Shown: one piece after another, positions 1-6,257 of the stretch
Numbering within the stretch: the first letter of the stretch is position 1
Layout: each line of letters begins with the position of its first letter
Assembly (NCBI GenBank): GCA_024763135.1
Contig: JANTGD010000070.1
Coordinates: 1 to 12,178 of the forward strand
Source of the DNA: Thiotrichales bacterium
GTDB lineage: Bacteria; Pseudomonadota; Gammaproteobacteria; UWMA-0217
DNA: 12,178 nucleotides
Reading direction: 5' to 3'
The notes under the pieces: generated by a model
Database searches by the model: none
Told to the model about the DNA's origin: nothing
What the model saw: the letters and a program-made list of their open reading frames with translations, nothing else
Position numbers and translations under genes: made by a program

Positions 1-82
1 AAAATCGCCCACTTGTGCGTTGCGGATCTTCGCAATAGCCAGCTATTACCTGCGCGATCCGCGCGTTGAACTGGACGATTTT
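1..82. repeat. Long imperfect palindromic intergenic element
   Basis: The first 82 bases fold on themselves. The left arm begins AAAATCGCCCA and the right arm ends TGGACGATTTT. Inner arms GCGGATC (21-27) and GATCCGC (56-62) pair, and the centre is AATAGC-CA-GCTATT at 35-48. The arms are imperfect, with several mismatches and a size difference near the middle. Such palindromes are typical of dispersed extragenic repeats in gammaproteobacterial genomes. It touches the window edge, so it may extend further. No coding sequence overlaps it. Confidence 0.6.
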
Positions 83-248
83 TCACCACAATCTGCTCGC
101 GCCAGAATGAATCAGAGCTTCCTATATGCTCACAGTCGCCGTGCGAAAACGCTTTGATATGAACCAAAATCTAAACACGCGGAGTCGTTACGAAATGTTT
201 TAGTTTTTGTGTGGTACTTAGCATCGCCACCCCAGCCAGGAGAAAGAC
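83..248. other. Upstream region of the DUF1415 gene with a short repeat fragment
   Basis: No open reading frame or RNA gene is visible here. A 14-base string at 178-191 (CGCGGAGTCGTTAC) is identical, in inverse orientation, to 11176-11189, where it forms the outer end of a partial RA repeat. It may be a remnant of the same family. I cannot point to a convincing -35/-10 pair. The ribosome binding site AGGAGA at 238-243 serves the next gene. Confidence 0.35.
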
Positions 249-797
249 GTGGTGAAAACGAATGAATCGATTATAGCGGCAGTCAGTCAGTGGCTCGACC
301 GAGTCGTCATCGGGTTGGGCTTGTGTCCGTTTGCGCACGCACCGCGGGAGCAGGGGCGTGTCCGTATCGTGGTGTCTGAAGCGCAGGATGAAATGCGTCT
401 ACTGGTCGAGCTGCATGCAGAACTGGCGCGGCTCGAGGAGACTGAAAGGCACCTGTTGGAGACGACGTTGCTCGTTGTGCCTGGCATATTCCCGCAGTTC
501 GGGGCCTTCAACCAGTTTCTCGATCTGGTCGATCGATTGCTCGCAGAGTACGACTGGGAAGGGGTATTCCAGGTAGCGAGTTTTCACCCGGATTATCAAT
601 TTGCGGGCACGCAGCCCAAAGATCCCAGTAATCTCACCAACCAATCCCCCTATCCCATCTTGCATTTGATTCGTGAGACGAGCATTGATGAGGCGCTGGC
701 GCAGTTTCCTGATGTGGAGCAGATCCCACAACGCAATATCCAGCGCATGCGCGATTTGACCCCCGAGCAGCGTAAACTGTTGTTTCCCTGGCGATGA
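249..797 (+). CDS. DUF1415 family protein
   Basis: The 182-residue protein matches the DUF1415 family in length and landmarks: an early GLGLCPFA block (residues 22-29, Cys26), a central FHPDYQFAG block (112-120), a PYPILHLIRE segment (134-143) and a charged end finishing in LLFPWR. The family is widespread in proteobacteria and its biochemical role is unknown; the conserved Cys and His residues hint at a metal or redox site, which is inference. It has no signal peptide or membrane segment, so it is probably cytosolic. The start is GTG at 249, or the adjacent GTG at 252, behind AGGAGA at 238-243; spacing slightly favours 252. It converges on the PilW-like gene with an 18-bp gap. Confidence 0.85.
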   Translation: MVKTNESIIAAVSQWLDRVVIGLGLCPFAHAPREQGRVRIVVSEAQDEMRLLVELHAELARLEETERHLLETTLLVVPGIFPQFGAFNQFLDLVDRLLAEYDWEGVFQVASFHPDYQFAGTQPKDPSNLTNQSPYPILHLIRETSIDEALAQFPDVEQIPQRNIQRMRDLTPEQRKLLFPWR

Positions 798-806
798 ATC
801 GACTGC

Positions 807-827
807 TTGCGGGGCTTAGCCCGCCAA
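807..827. terminator. Candidate shared terminator hairpin between convergent genes
   Basis: GCGGGGC (809-815), the loop TTA and GCCCGC (819-824) form a GC-rich hairpin with one bulged G, and TT/AA can extend the stem. It sits between the DUF1415 stop and the PilW-like gene, and includes the latter's stop codon and last codons. No long T tract follows on either strand, so factor-independent termination is not certain. Confidence 0.35.
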
Positions 828-1904
828 GGCGCGCTGTAGATCCGCATAACGTCGCACCCAAGGGCCTTTGGATTGCAGTTTAATAGGCAGAGATTTGAGC
901 GCGCGATTGGCGTCGGGCACGCTTGGAAAATCGCCGACGATCAATTGAAATTGCGGATTCCCTTGGGTCTTGATGCTGTAGATACACGTTGGCAGGTGGG
1001 CCACCAGTTGCGCCAGCGCGAGCAGTTCTTCGCGATTTTTCGCGCTTGCAATTTGCAGGGTATAGTCATCTGGATTGCGCGTGGCCAGCCACTGCTCATT
1101 TTGCACGCCGGTCGTGCTTACGGGTTGGGGCGGGGCACTTGCAGAGGGCTTGGGCAGGGATAGAAGATTGCGTGCGGCAATGTACTCAGCGCTGTCAGGG
1201 AAGCCATTCTGAAGACGGGTCATGTAGCTTTTTACCCCGGCCCGATTGCCCATGGCTTGTTCAATTTTGGCGCCGAGCAGCAGGGTTTTGGGGGTATGTG
1301 CAGCATATTGCAGATACTGCTGTAAATAGTCGTTGGCAGCCATGGGGTTGCCTGCATCCAGGCTTAGCTTCGCCAGTTGGTACAAAGCGCGGATATTGTC
1401 AGGCGCAATTTCGAGCGCCTGCAGGAAGTATTGCTTGGCAATTTCACGCTGTGTGGCACGATTTGCGCACAAGCCGGCATTGATCAATGCGATTTCGGGG
1501 TGCGGATTTTGCTCGATCTCTGCAGCGAGCCGAAAGTTTTCTTCTGCCGCTGAGTAGTTTTTTCGTCTACAGAGCAATGTGCCGTAATTATTGAGCAGAC
1601 TCGGGTCATGTGGCTGGATGGCAAATGCTTTTTGAAAGTGTTCATCGGCCGTCAGTGTCCTGCCCAGGCGTTCATTGATCAATCCCAGCAGTTCATGTGC
1701 GCGCCAGTTTTTCGTATCGACCTTGAGCGCCTGTGTGGCAGCCTCGAGCGCCGCCATCGTTCTGCCGCTGCGGTAATCCTTGAGCGCCTGCTGGTACAGC
1801 GTCATAGAGGATTGCACACCAACACTATTTGCGTGTTGCGATGGGTTGGTCGCACAGGCGTTCAAAAACAATAGGCTGATTAGGATGAGGACTCGCATAG
1901 TCAT
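816..1904 (-). CDS. PilW/PilF-like TPR lipoprotein with C-terminal SPOR domain
   Basis: Residue numbers are for the 362-residue form starting at ATG 1904. A lipoprotein signal peptide ends in Leu-Asn-Ala-Cys (Cys17), so an envelope lipoprotein is expected. Residues about 34-240 are tetratricopeptide repeats with hallmarks of the type IV pilus biogenesis/stability protein PilW/PilF, including LLNNYGTLLC, NAGLCA and ALYQLAKLSLDAGNPMAA. A Pro/Ser-rich linker (about 250-265) leads to a SPOR-type domain (about 280-352), with YTLQIA near its start and a DamX-like end reading LPIKLQSKGPWVRR. PilW normally assists secretin assembly; SPOR domains bind denuded septal peptidoglycan. The reading frame extends upstream to GTG 1931, but a TATAGT -10-like box at 1932-1937 on this strand would put transcription start inside that extension, so ATG 1904 (or 1898) is preferred. 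No strong ribosome binding site is visible. The usual rlmN/rodZ/ispG neighbours are absent. Confidence 0.8.
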   Translation of the reverse strand: MTMRVLILISLLFLNACATNPSQHANSVGVQSSMTLYQQALKDYRSGRTMAALEAATQALKVDTKNWRAHELLGLINERLGRTLTADEHFQKAFAIQPHDPSLLNNYGTLLCRRKNYSAAEENFRLAAEIEQNPHPEIALINAGLCANRATQREIAKQYFLQALEIAPDNIRALYQLAKLSLDAGNPMAANDYLQQYLQYAAHTPKTLLLGAKIEQAMGNRAGVKSYMTRLQNGFPDSAEYIAARNLLSLPKPSASAPPQPVSTTGVQNEQWLATRNPDDYTLQIASAKNREELLALAQLVAHLPTCIYSIKTQGNPQFQLIVGDFPSVPDANRALKSLPIKLQSKGPWVRRYADLQRALAG

Positions 1905-2022
1905 TGGGGCGAACTTGAACAAAGGCCGCACACTATACCTGATTCATCGGTTTGCAACTTCAATCAGCGATACCAGGCATGTAAACTGTGCGCGGTTATT
2001 AAAATGAGGGCCGTCAGGCAAT

Positions 2023-2229
2023 ATGTTTCAAAATCAGGACGCGCTACTGCTGCAAAAGCTCAACGAACTCAAACTAGAGCATAAGGATTTGGATGAAATG
2101 ATACACCGAATGTCGGCAGAGCTCTATGTCGATCAATTACAACTCAAACGCTGGAAGAAGCGAAAATTGCAGCTCAAGGATGCCATCTCACGCCTGGAAA
2201 GCCGCTTGATTCCGGATCTGGATGCGTAA
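2023..2229 (+). CDS. YdcH-like DUF465 small protein
   Basis: The 68-residue protein is almost entirely helical and charged. It has the DUF465/YdcH pattern LNELKLEHKDLDEMI near the N terminus, followed by LKRWKKRKLQLKDAISRLE, consistent with a short antiparallel coiled coil. The family is common in proteobacteria, including E. coli YdcH, and has no established function. ATG 2023 is preceded by only a weak purine stretch (CAGGCAAT). It lies divergently from the PilW-like gene, with about 118 bp between starts, and ends 57 bp before the glycosyltransferase-like gene on the same strand, so the two may be co-transcribed. Confidence 0.8.
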   Translation: MFQNQDALLLQKLNELKLEHKDLDEMIHRMSAELYVDQLQLKRWKKRKLQLKDAISRLESRLIPDLDA

Positions 2230-2286
2230 CCATTGGTGGACCGGGGAGGTTATTTTGCTTGGGGGCTGGATTAAAAGGGTTACGCC

Positions 2287-3393
2287 TTGAGTGAGCCGAA
2301 TCCTCGCTCGTCCACAGGTAAGCGCAAACTGCTGGTTGCGATTTCGGCCCATGGCTTTGGGCATCTGTCTCAAATCAGTCCTGTGCTTAATCGATTACGT
2401 TATGAGCGGCCCGGGATCTCGCTCACTGTGCAGACGACCCTCAGCCAGGAACGCGTCGCCCAACGGATCGAAGGTGCGTTCGAGCTGCTGCCCTACGCAG
2501 CTGACCGGGGTGTGCTCATGGCTGGCCCCACCGTTATCCGTTGGCAGGACACCATCACAGCGCATCAAGTATTTCACGCGCATTGGCAACATCATCTGGC
2601 GTCCCAAATCGCATTGTTCGAGCGCGCTCGCCCCGATCTTGTATTGGTCGATATTCCTTATCTAAGCATTGCAGCAGCCAACGCGCTGGATATTCCGGTC
2701 GTGGCGTTTTGCTCCTTGAACTGGGCCGATATTCTGAGCGTCAACACCAGGGCGCGTCATGAGCTTGCGGACCCCATTGCCAAGATGCGCGAACAGTACG
2801 CAGCAGCTGAGGTGTTCATCCAGCCCGAACCCAGTATGCCCATGGCCTGGCTACCCAATCGATCCCCTGTCGGGGCCGTTTTCAAGCGCGCCCCCAATCG
2901 GCGCGGCGAACTTTTGATGCGGTTGGATTGCGACGCAACGCAACGGCTCGTCTTGGTTGGTTTGGGGGGCATCCCGATGGAAGCCCGCATCGCGGCGCTA
3001 CCGGAAATCCCCGGAGTGCATTGGCTGGTGAGCGATGAAGTTGATGCAGTACGGCCGGATATCCACGATTGGACCATCTTGGGCTGGAATTTCTTGGCGT
3101 TGTTAGCTTCGGTCGATGTGTTGGTGACCAAGCCAGGCTACGGGAGCTACACAGAAGCCGCCGGTCTGGGTATGCCTGTATTGAGCATACGTCGAGAAGA
3201 CTGGGGAGAATCACCGGTGCTCGATGACTGGCTAGCGAGGCATGTGCCTTTTCGCTCGATCGATCTGGACAAGTTTTTGGCAGGTGACTATCGTGCGGAA
3301 CTCTTGGTGCTGCTCGAGCAACCCCGTGCCCCGGCCTTGGAACCGGATGGCATTTTGCAGTCTATCGCGCTGCTTGAACCCTTTTTCGGCTGA
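2287..3393 (+). CDS. GT-B-fold glycosyltransferase-like protein
   Basis: The 368-residue protein has the two-domain outline of GT-B glycosyltransferases of the MurG/UGT type. The N-terminal domain opens with KLLVAISAHGFGHLSQ (residues 14-29), where the glycine-rich GFGH turn follows the first strand. The C-terminal domain has LVLVGLGG (221-228) and a donor-site-like block TKPGYGSYTEAAGLGMPVL (281-299). The same fold occurs in the glycosyltransferase-like half of L-arabinokinases. No signal peptide or transmembrane segment is seen, so it is probably cytosolic or peripherally membrane-bound. Donor and acceptor are unknown. The start is TTG 2287: an in-frame TAA at 2272 blocks extension, and no ATG or GTG lies between there and the first conserved strand. 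AAAAGGG at 2273-2279 may serve as a weak ribosome binding site. Confidence 0.75.
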   Translation: MSEPNPRSSTGKRKLLVAISAHGFGHLSQISPVLNRLRYERPGISLTVQTTLSQERVAQRIEGAFELLPYAADRGVLMAGPTVIRWQDTITAHQVFHAHWQHHLASQIALFERARPDLVLVDIPYLSIAAANALDIPVVAFCSLNWADILSVNTRARHELADPIAKMREQYAAAEVFIQPEPSMPMAWLPNRSPVGAVFKRAPNRRGELLMRLDCDATQRLVLVGLGGIPMEARIAALPEIPGVHWLVSDEVDAVRPDIHDWTILGWNFLALLASVDVLVTKPGYGSYTEAAGLGMPVLSIRREDWGESPVLDDWLARHVPFRSIDLDKFLAGDYRAELLVLLEQPRAPALEPDGILQSIALLEPFFG

Positions 3394-3550
3394 GTCGGGC
3401 AATCGCGGCGCAGGTAGATCTCAATTGTTACATGAGTGGTTGAAAAATCGTTCGCGCGTTCAGGAACGGGATGTTTACTATCGATTGTCTTACTATTTGG
3501 ACGTGTAACATCGCATCACTGCGTTAGTACAAAAATCAGGAGTGGAGAAT
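3394..3550 (+). promoter_or_regulatory. Leader region of the YfaZ-like gene
   Basis: The 157-base gap holds a clear ribosome binding site, AGGAG at 3538-3542, placed correctly for ATG 3551. A possible promoter is ATTGTC (3484-3489) with TAACAT (3506-3511) 16 bases downstream; this is a poor-to-moderate sigma-70 match and is inference only. No open reading frame is supported here. Confidence 0.3.
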
Positions 3551-4123
3551 ATGAAAATCTTGAAAAGACTTGGGATGCTGGGGTTGTTCTGTACAATTTC
3601 CAGTGGCGCTGCGGCCAACCAATTTGACCTCGCATTGAGCAAGGACACCGCGGCAGCAGAGATCATTATGGATTCAAGTACAGTGGGTAGCGGTGGGGCT
3701 GCATTTAGCATTGGTGCATTGTTTAATGATGTGGACGACGTGCTCGGTTCGCTGGGGTTGGTGGTCAAAGGCATGCCTGCAGGTGAGCAGCCTTACAGTT
3801 TTACACTGGGCGGTAAGTTGTATTTCGCGCATCTGGACAAACCGGATGAAGAAGTGCCGGCATTAGCGCTGGGTGGGGGTATCTCTTACATTATTCCCGC
3901 CAATATGCCTATTTCGATTGGGGGTGACCTGTTTTATGCGCCGGGTATTACCACGTTCAACGACGGAGATGATTTACTCGATTTAAAATTCCGTTTTGAG
4001 GTCGATGTGCTCCCGAGCGCGACGGCGTTCATTGGCTATCGCAATGTCGTTTTAGGGCTGGATCAGCGTCCCGACTACGATGTGGACGAAAATGTGCACG
4101 TGGGGATTCGTATCGAGTTTTAA
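3551..4123 (+). CDS. YfaZ family outer membrane protein
   Basis: The 190-residue protein begins with a Sec signal peptide (MKILKRLGMLGLFCTISSGAA; likely cleavage after the Ala run near residue 22). Alternating beta-strand patterns follow throughout, and it ends in VGIRIEF with a terminal Phe, the usual beta-barrel assembly signal. The strand pattern (GGKLYFAHL, LALGGGISYII, ISIGGDLFYAPG, FIGYRNV) and length match the YfaZ family of small outer membrane proteins, whose function is not established. GTG 3542 in the same frame would give a longer product, but it overlaps the AGGAG ribosome binding site at 3538-3542, which fits ATG 3551. The gene appears to be transcribed alone; repeat DNA begins about 40 bp after its stop. 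Confidence 0.85.
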   Translation: MKILKRLGMLGLFCTISSGAAANQFDLALSKDTAAAEIIMDSSTVGSGGAAFSIGALFNDVDDVLGSLGLVVKGMPAGEQPYSFTLGGKLYFAHLDKPDEEVPALALGGGISYIIPANMPISIGGDLFYAPGITTFNDGDDLLDLKFRFEVDVLPSATAFIGYRNVVLGLDQRPDYDVDENVHVGIRIEF

Positions 4124-4165
4124 ATGTTGATAAAGTCCCAGGCGGAAGCTCATCTGTGTTTTTTT

Positions 4166-4322
4166 GTAACTTATCAGCTTACCCCTGAAATGCCCTAGCT
4201 CTGCGTTAAAAAATGATCACTGACATTTGAAAGCTCAAATTTTTTCCCTGATCTGATGTATTTCAGGGGTAATCTGAGCAGTGACTTCATTTTTTGACAA
4301 CACGCTGAACAGATAGGGTTTT
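4166..4322 (+). repeat. Intergenic repeat RA, copy 1
   Basis: This copy has perfect 13-bp inverted repeats, TTACCCCTGAAAT (4179-4191) and ATTTCAGGGGTAA (4260-4272). Pairing extends outward imperfectly (GTAACTTATCAG against the complement of CTGAGCAGTGAC). A conserved tail follows, ACTTCATTTTTTGACAAC and onward to 4322. Copy 2 at 5811 has the same order of blocks in the same orientation: left arm, TTAAAAAATG core, right arm, CAGTNACTTCATT tail. It contains no coding capacity. Confidence 0.75.
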
Positions 4323-4342
4323 TTATTCAATGACCTGTTGAA

Positions 4343-4550
4343 ATTCAAGTTTCGGAGTGCGTAGCCTGCTCTTCCCCAGGGAGAGGAACGTGCTGCCAGA
4401 AACAACGACCACAAGTCGTTGTTTCTGTGAGGAAGGGAAAAATCACACTTTTTCCTTTCCGCGTGACCCAAAGTCTTGGACGAGGTACTAGGGAAGGGAC
4501 GCGGTAATTCAGTGCGCAATGGTATTTAAACCCCCGAATTTGAGTTATAA
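4343..4550 (+). repeat. Intergenic repeat RB, copy 1
   Basis: The left end reads TTCAAGTTTCGGAGTGCGTA (from 4344). The right end, 4506-4550, contains GGTATTTAAACCCC and GAATTTGAGTTATAA. The two ends are imperfect terminal inverted repeats of each other (CTCAAGTTTCGGAGT type). The same left and right ends occur in the same orientation in copy 2 (10686-10936). The interior holds a perfect 12-bp stem hairpin (4398-4426) and a core at 4426-4482 that is inverted relative to copy 2. No matching target duplication was found at the borders. Confidence 0.7.
4398..4426. other. Perfect 12-bp hairpin within RB copy 1
   Basis: AGAAACAACGAC (4398-4409), loop CACAA and GTCGTTGTTTCT (4415-4426) pair perfectly. 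No T tract follows directly, so it is not a classical intrinsic terminator. It abuts the invertible core of RB at 4426, and it has no counterpart at the same place in RB copy 2. Confidence 0.7.
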
Positions 4551-4660
4551 ATTGAGCGCCGACCGCGACCCGGTCACCAAGCAACGCTGGGGCAGCGACC
4601 TATACACAGGGTACGGGTACTGTGGTAATACCCAGCCGAAGAAACTAGGAGGCAAATGCC

Positions 4661-5095
4661 ATGACAACAGAAGTGACACGACCCAAAGTATCGACGGGTG
4701 AAGTCCTGGTGAGTGAGCGGCAAGCGCCGTACGCCAATGACGTGTACACAGAAAATCATCATTTTGTGCTCGATGAACCCAAGTCGGTGGGTGGGCAGGA
4801 TCTTGGGCCTCGACCGACAGAGTTGCTCCTCGCGGCGCTGGGGGGATGCATCAGCATTACCCTACGGATGTATGCGGAACACAAAGAACTCCCACTGGAA
4901 CATATCGAAGTGCGGCTCAAGCGGCTTGTAGCGGAGCCACAGCAACCGCCAAAAATAATTATTGCAATTGATGTGACAGGAGACCTGGATGCTGCGCATC
5001 TCAAGCGTCTGCAGGCAATTTCTAAGCGTTGCCCGGTACATAAACTGATAACAGGGGAGCTCGAGGTCGAACACCAGGTGCAACGGGTCGCATAA
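4661..5095 (+). CDS. OsmC family protein
   Basis: The 144-residue protein has the OsmC/Ohr fold signature: GPRPTELLLAALGGC (residues 49-63) with the first reactive Cys63, and RCPVHK (123-128) with the second, Cys124. OsmC/Ohr proteins are thiol-dependent hydroperoxide reductases acting in the cytosol, and many members are only general OsmC-like proteins. The second cysteine in a CPVH context suits the YhfA/OsmC-like branch better than Ohr; this subgroup assignment is inference. ATG 4661 has a strong ribosome binding site, AGGAGG at 4647-4652. RB copy 1 lies directly upstream and its terminal TTATAAAT could lend a -10 element. The thioredoxin-like gene follows 113 bp later on the same strand. 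Confidence 0.88.
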   Translation: MTTEVTRPKVSTGEVLVSERQAPYANDVYTENHHFVLDEPKSVGGQDLGPRPTELLLAALGGCISITLRMYAEHKELPLEHIEVRLKRLVAEPQQPPKIIIAIDVTGDLDAAHLKRLQAISKRCPVHKLITGELEVEHQVQRVA

Positions 5096-5208
5096 AGGGT
5101 ATTGCGCCGGATTGTCTTAGAAAGCGTCCCGGCATGATTCCACCAGTCTTCTGGTATCGATCGTTGTATCAGTGACTACCCACCAATAGCTACAAAACAG
5201 GAAGCAAA

Positions 5209-5787
5209 ATGGCTAGAACACCTTCAACCATGTTGGCACTGGGCACCCAGGCACCGACGTTCACCCTACCCAATCCCTCCACCGGGCAAGAGGTATCTCT
5301 GGCGCAGTTTAAGGGGCAACCTGTGCTGGTTGCCTTTATTTGTAATCACTGCCCTTTTGTCCTGCATATTTTGGACGGGTTTATACAATTTGCCCGTGAA
5401 TACGCTGAGAAGGGGTTGGCGATTGTGGCGATCAATGCCAATGACATTGAACATTATCCCGATGATAGTCCTGAGAAGATGCAGGCGCTCGCTAAACAAA
5501 AGGGATTCCCGTTTCCCTATTTGTTCGATGAGTCTCAGGAGGTTGCTAAAGCTTATCGGGCCGCATGCACGCCCGATTTCTTTTTGTTCGACCGGTCTGG
5601 CAAGCTGGTGTATCGCGGGCAATTCGATAGTGCCAGGCCGGGTAATTCGGTCCCTGTCACAGGGGCGGATCTGCGGGCTGCTTGTGATGCGGTGCTGCAA
5701 GGTGAAGCGCCCCAGGGTGAACAAATCCCCAGTCTGGGCTGTAATATCAAGTGGCGCGCGGGTCATGCACCGGAGTATGCGCAATAA
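5209..5787 (+). CDS. AhpC/TSA-thioredoxin-like protein with CNHCPFV motif
   Basis: The 192-residue cytosolic protein has a thioredoxin fold of the peroxiredoxin-like type. It shows GTQAPTFTLPN (12-22), the active-site stretch VAFICNHCPFV (41-51) with Cys45 and Cys48, then AACTPDFFLFD (118-128), a GQFDSARPGN loop (137-146) and a closing SLGCNIKWR (175-183). This set of landmarks defines a family of thioredoxin-domain proteins common in bacteria and presumed to handle peroxides or disulfides; the substrate is unknown. No signal peptide is seen, unlike ResA/TlpA proteins. ATG 5209 has AGGAAG at 5199-5204. With the OsmC-like gene it forms a plausible thiol/oxidant-defence pair, enclosed by RA copies 1 and 2. 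Confidence 0.85.
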   Translation: MARTPSTMLALGTQAPTFTLPNPSTGQEVSLAQFKGQPVLVAFICNHCPFVLHILDGFIQFAREYAEKGLAIVAINANDIEHYPDDSPEKMQALAKQKGFPFPYLFDESQEVAKAYRAACTPDFFLFDRSGKLVYRGQFDSARPGNSVPVTGADLRAACDAVLQGEAPQGEQIPSLGCNIKWRAGHAPEYAQ

Positions 5788-5810
5788 GCGAGTGTAGGAC
5801 GCGACGCGAG

Positions 5811-5975
5811 ATAACGATTCAGCTCACCCCTGAAATTTGCCATCGCTAAGTTTAAAAAATGGTCATTGACACTTGTAAACTGACATTTATCGCCTTGATC
5901 TGGTGTATATCAGGGGCGATCTAAGCAGTTACTTCATTCGTTTGACAACTCGCGGAGTAGTTACTGTTATTTTTT
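5811..5975 (+). repeat. Intergenic repeat RA, copy 2
   Basis: This is a direct-orientation copy of RA. The left arm CACCCCTGAAAT (5825-5836) and right arm ATATCAGGGGCG (5907-5918) are slightly diverged from copy 1. The shared tail CAGTTACTTCATT is followed by TTTGACAACTCGCGGAGTAG. An 11-bp hairpin-forming motif ACTCGCGGAGT (5948-5958) reappears as ACTCGCCGAGT at 5976-5986. It begins 24 bp after the thioredoxin-like gene. Confidence 0.7.
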
Positions 5976-6009
5976 ACTCGCCGAGTCCGGGGCTGCGTGG
6001 ATTTTTGCC

Positions 6010-6210
6010 CTATGCGTGCAACCGCCTTGATTTCGGTTAAAAAACTTAGCTTGCCTTAGTATCGTTGCACGAGCGATCGCACAGAAATTCCTTTTTCTCA
6101 AAAAGAAGCTGTCGCAAACTACTGCGTAGCTCCGATGGAGCATTGCGCGCTATTGGGTTTTACAGCGCATTCTGAGATGGTTGGCGACAGCCTCCCAAAA
6201 GCGGGAGGGT
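6010..6210. other. Structured intergenic stretch, possible terminator or small RNA
   Basis: Several strong pairings occur in about 200 bp between convergent genes. CGTGCAAC (6015-6022) pairs with GTTGCACG (6064-6071). CTTTTT (6091-6096) pairs with AAAAAG (6100-6105). GCTGTCGC (6108-6115) pairs with GCGACAGC (6184-6191) and encloses two smaller stems, GCTCC/GGAGC (6129-6141) and GCGCT/AGCGC (6147-6168). CCTCCC (6191-6196) pairs with GGGAGG (6203-6208). The enclosing stem with two inner hairpins is a three-way-junction shape. It may terminate one or both convergent genes or encode a small RNA. It lacks tRNA landmarks. Confidence 0.4.
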
Positions 6211-6257
6211 TACATAATCTGTAAGTACTGACGCAACGAGAAATGCAGTCGATACCA

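Noticed and set aside
4235..4584. Minus-strand frames of 79-94 codons across RA/RB
   Set aside because: They coincide with the repeat elements and their palindromes, have no family pattern, and have no matching frame across the core in the other RB copy, which is inverted.
5142..5155. ACCAG/CTGGT hairpin between the OsmC-like and thioredoxin-like genes
   Set aside because: It has only a 5-bp stem and no T tract; too weak to call a terminator.
6108..6191. Cloverleaf-like fold considered as a tRNA
   Set aside because: There is no T-loop GTTCRA, no CCA-proximal acceptor pattern and no anticodon arm of proper size.
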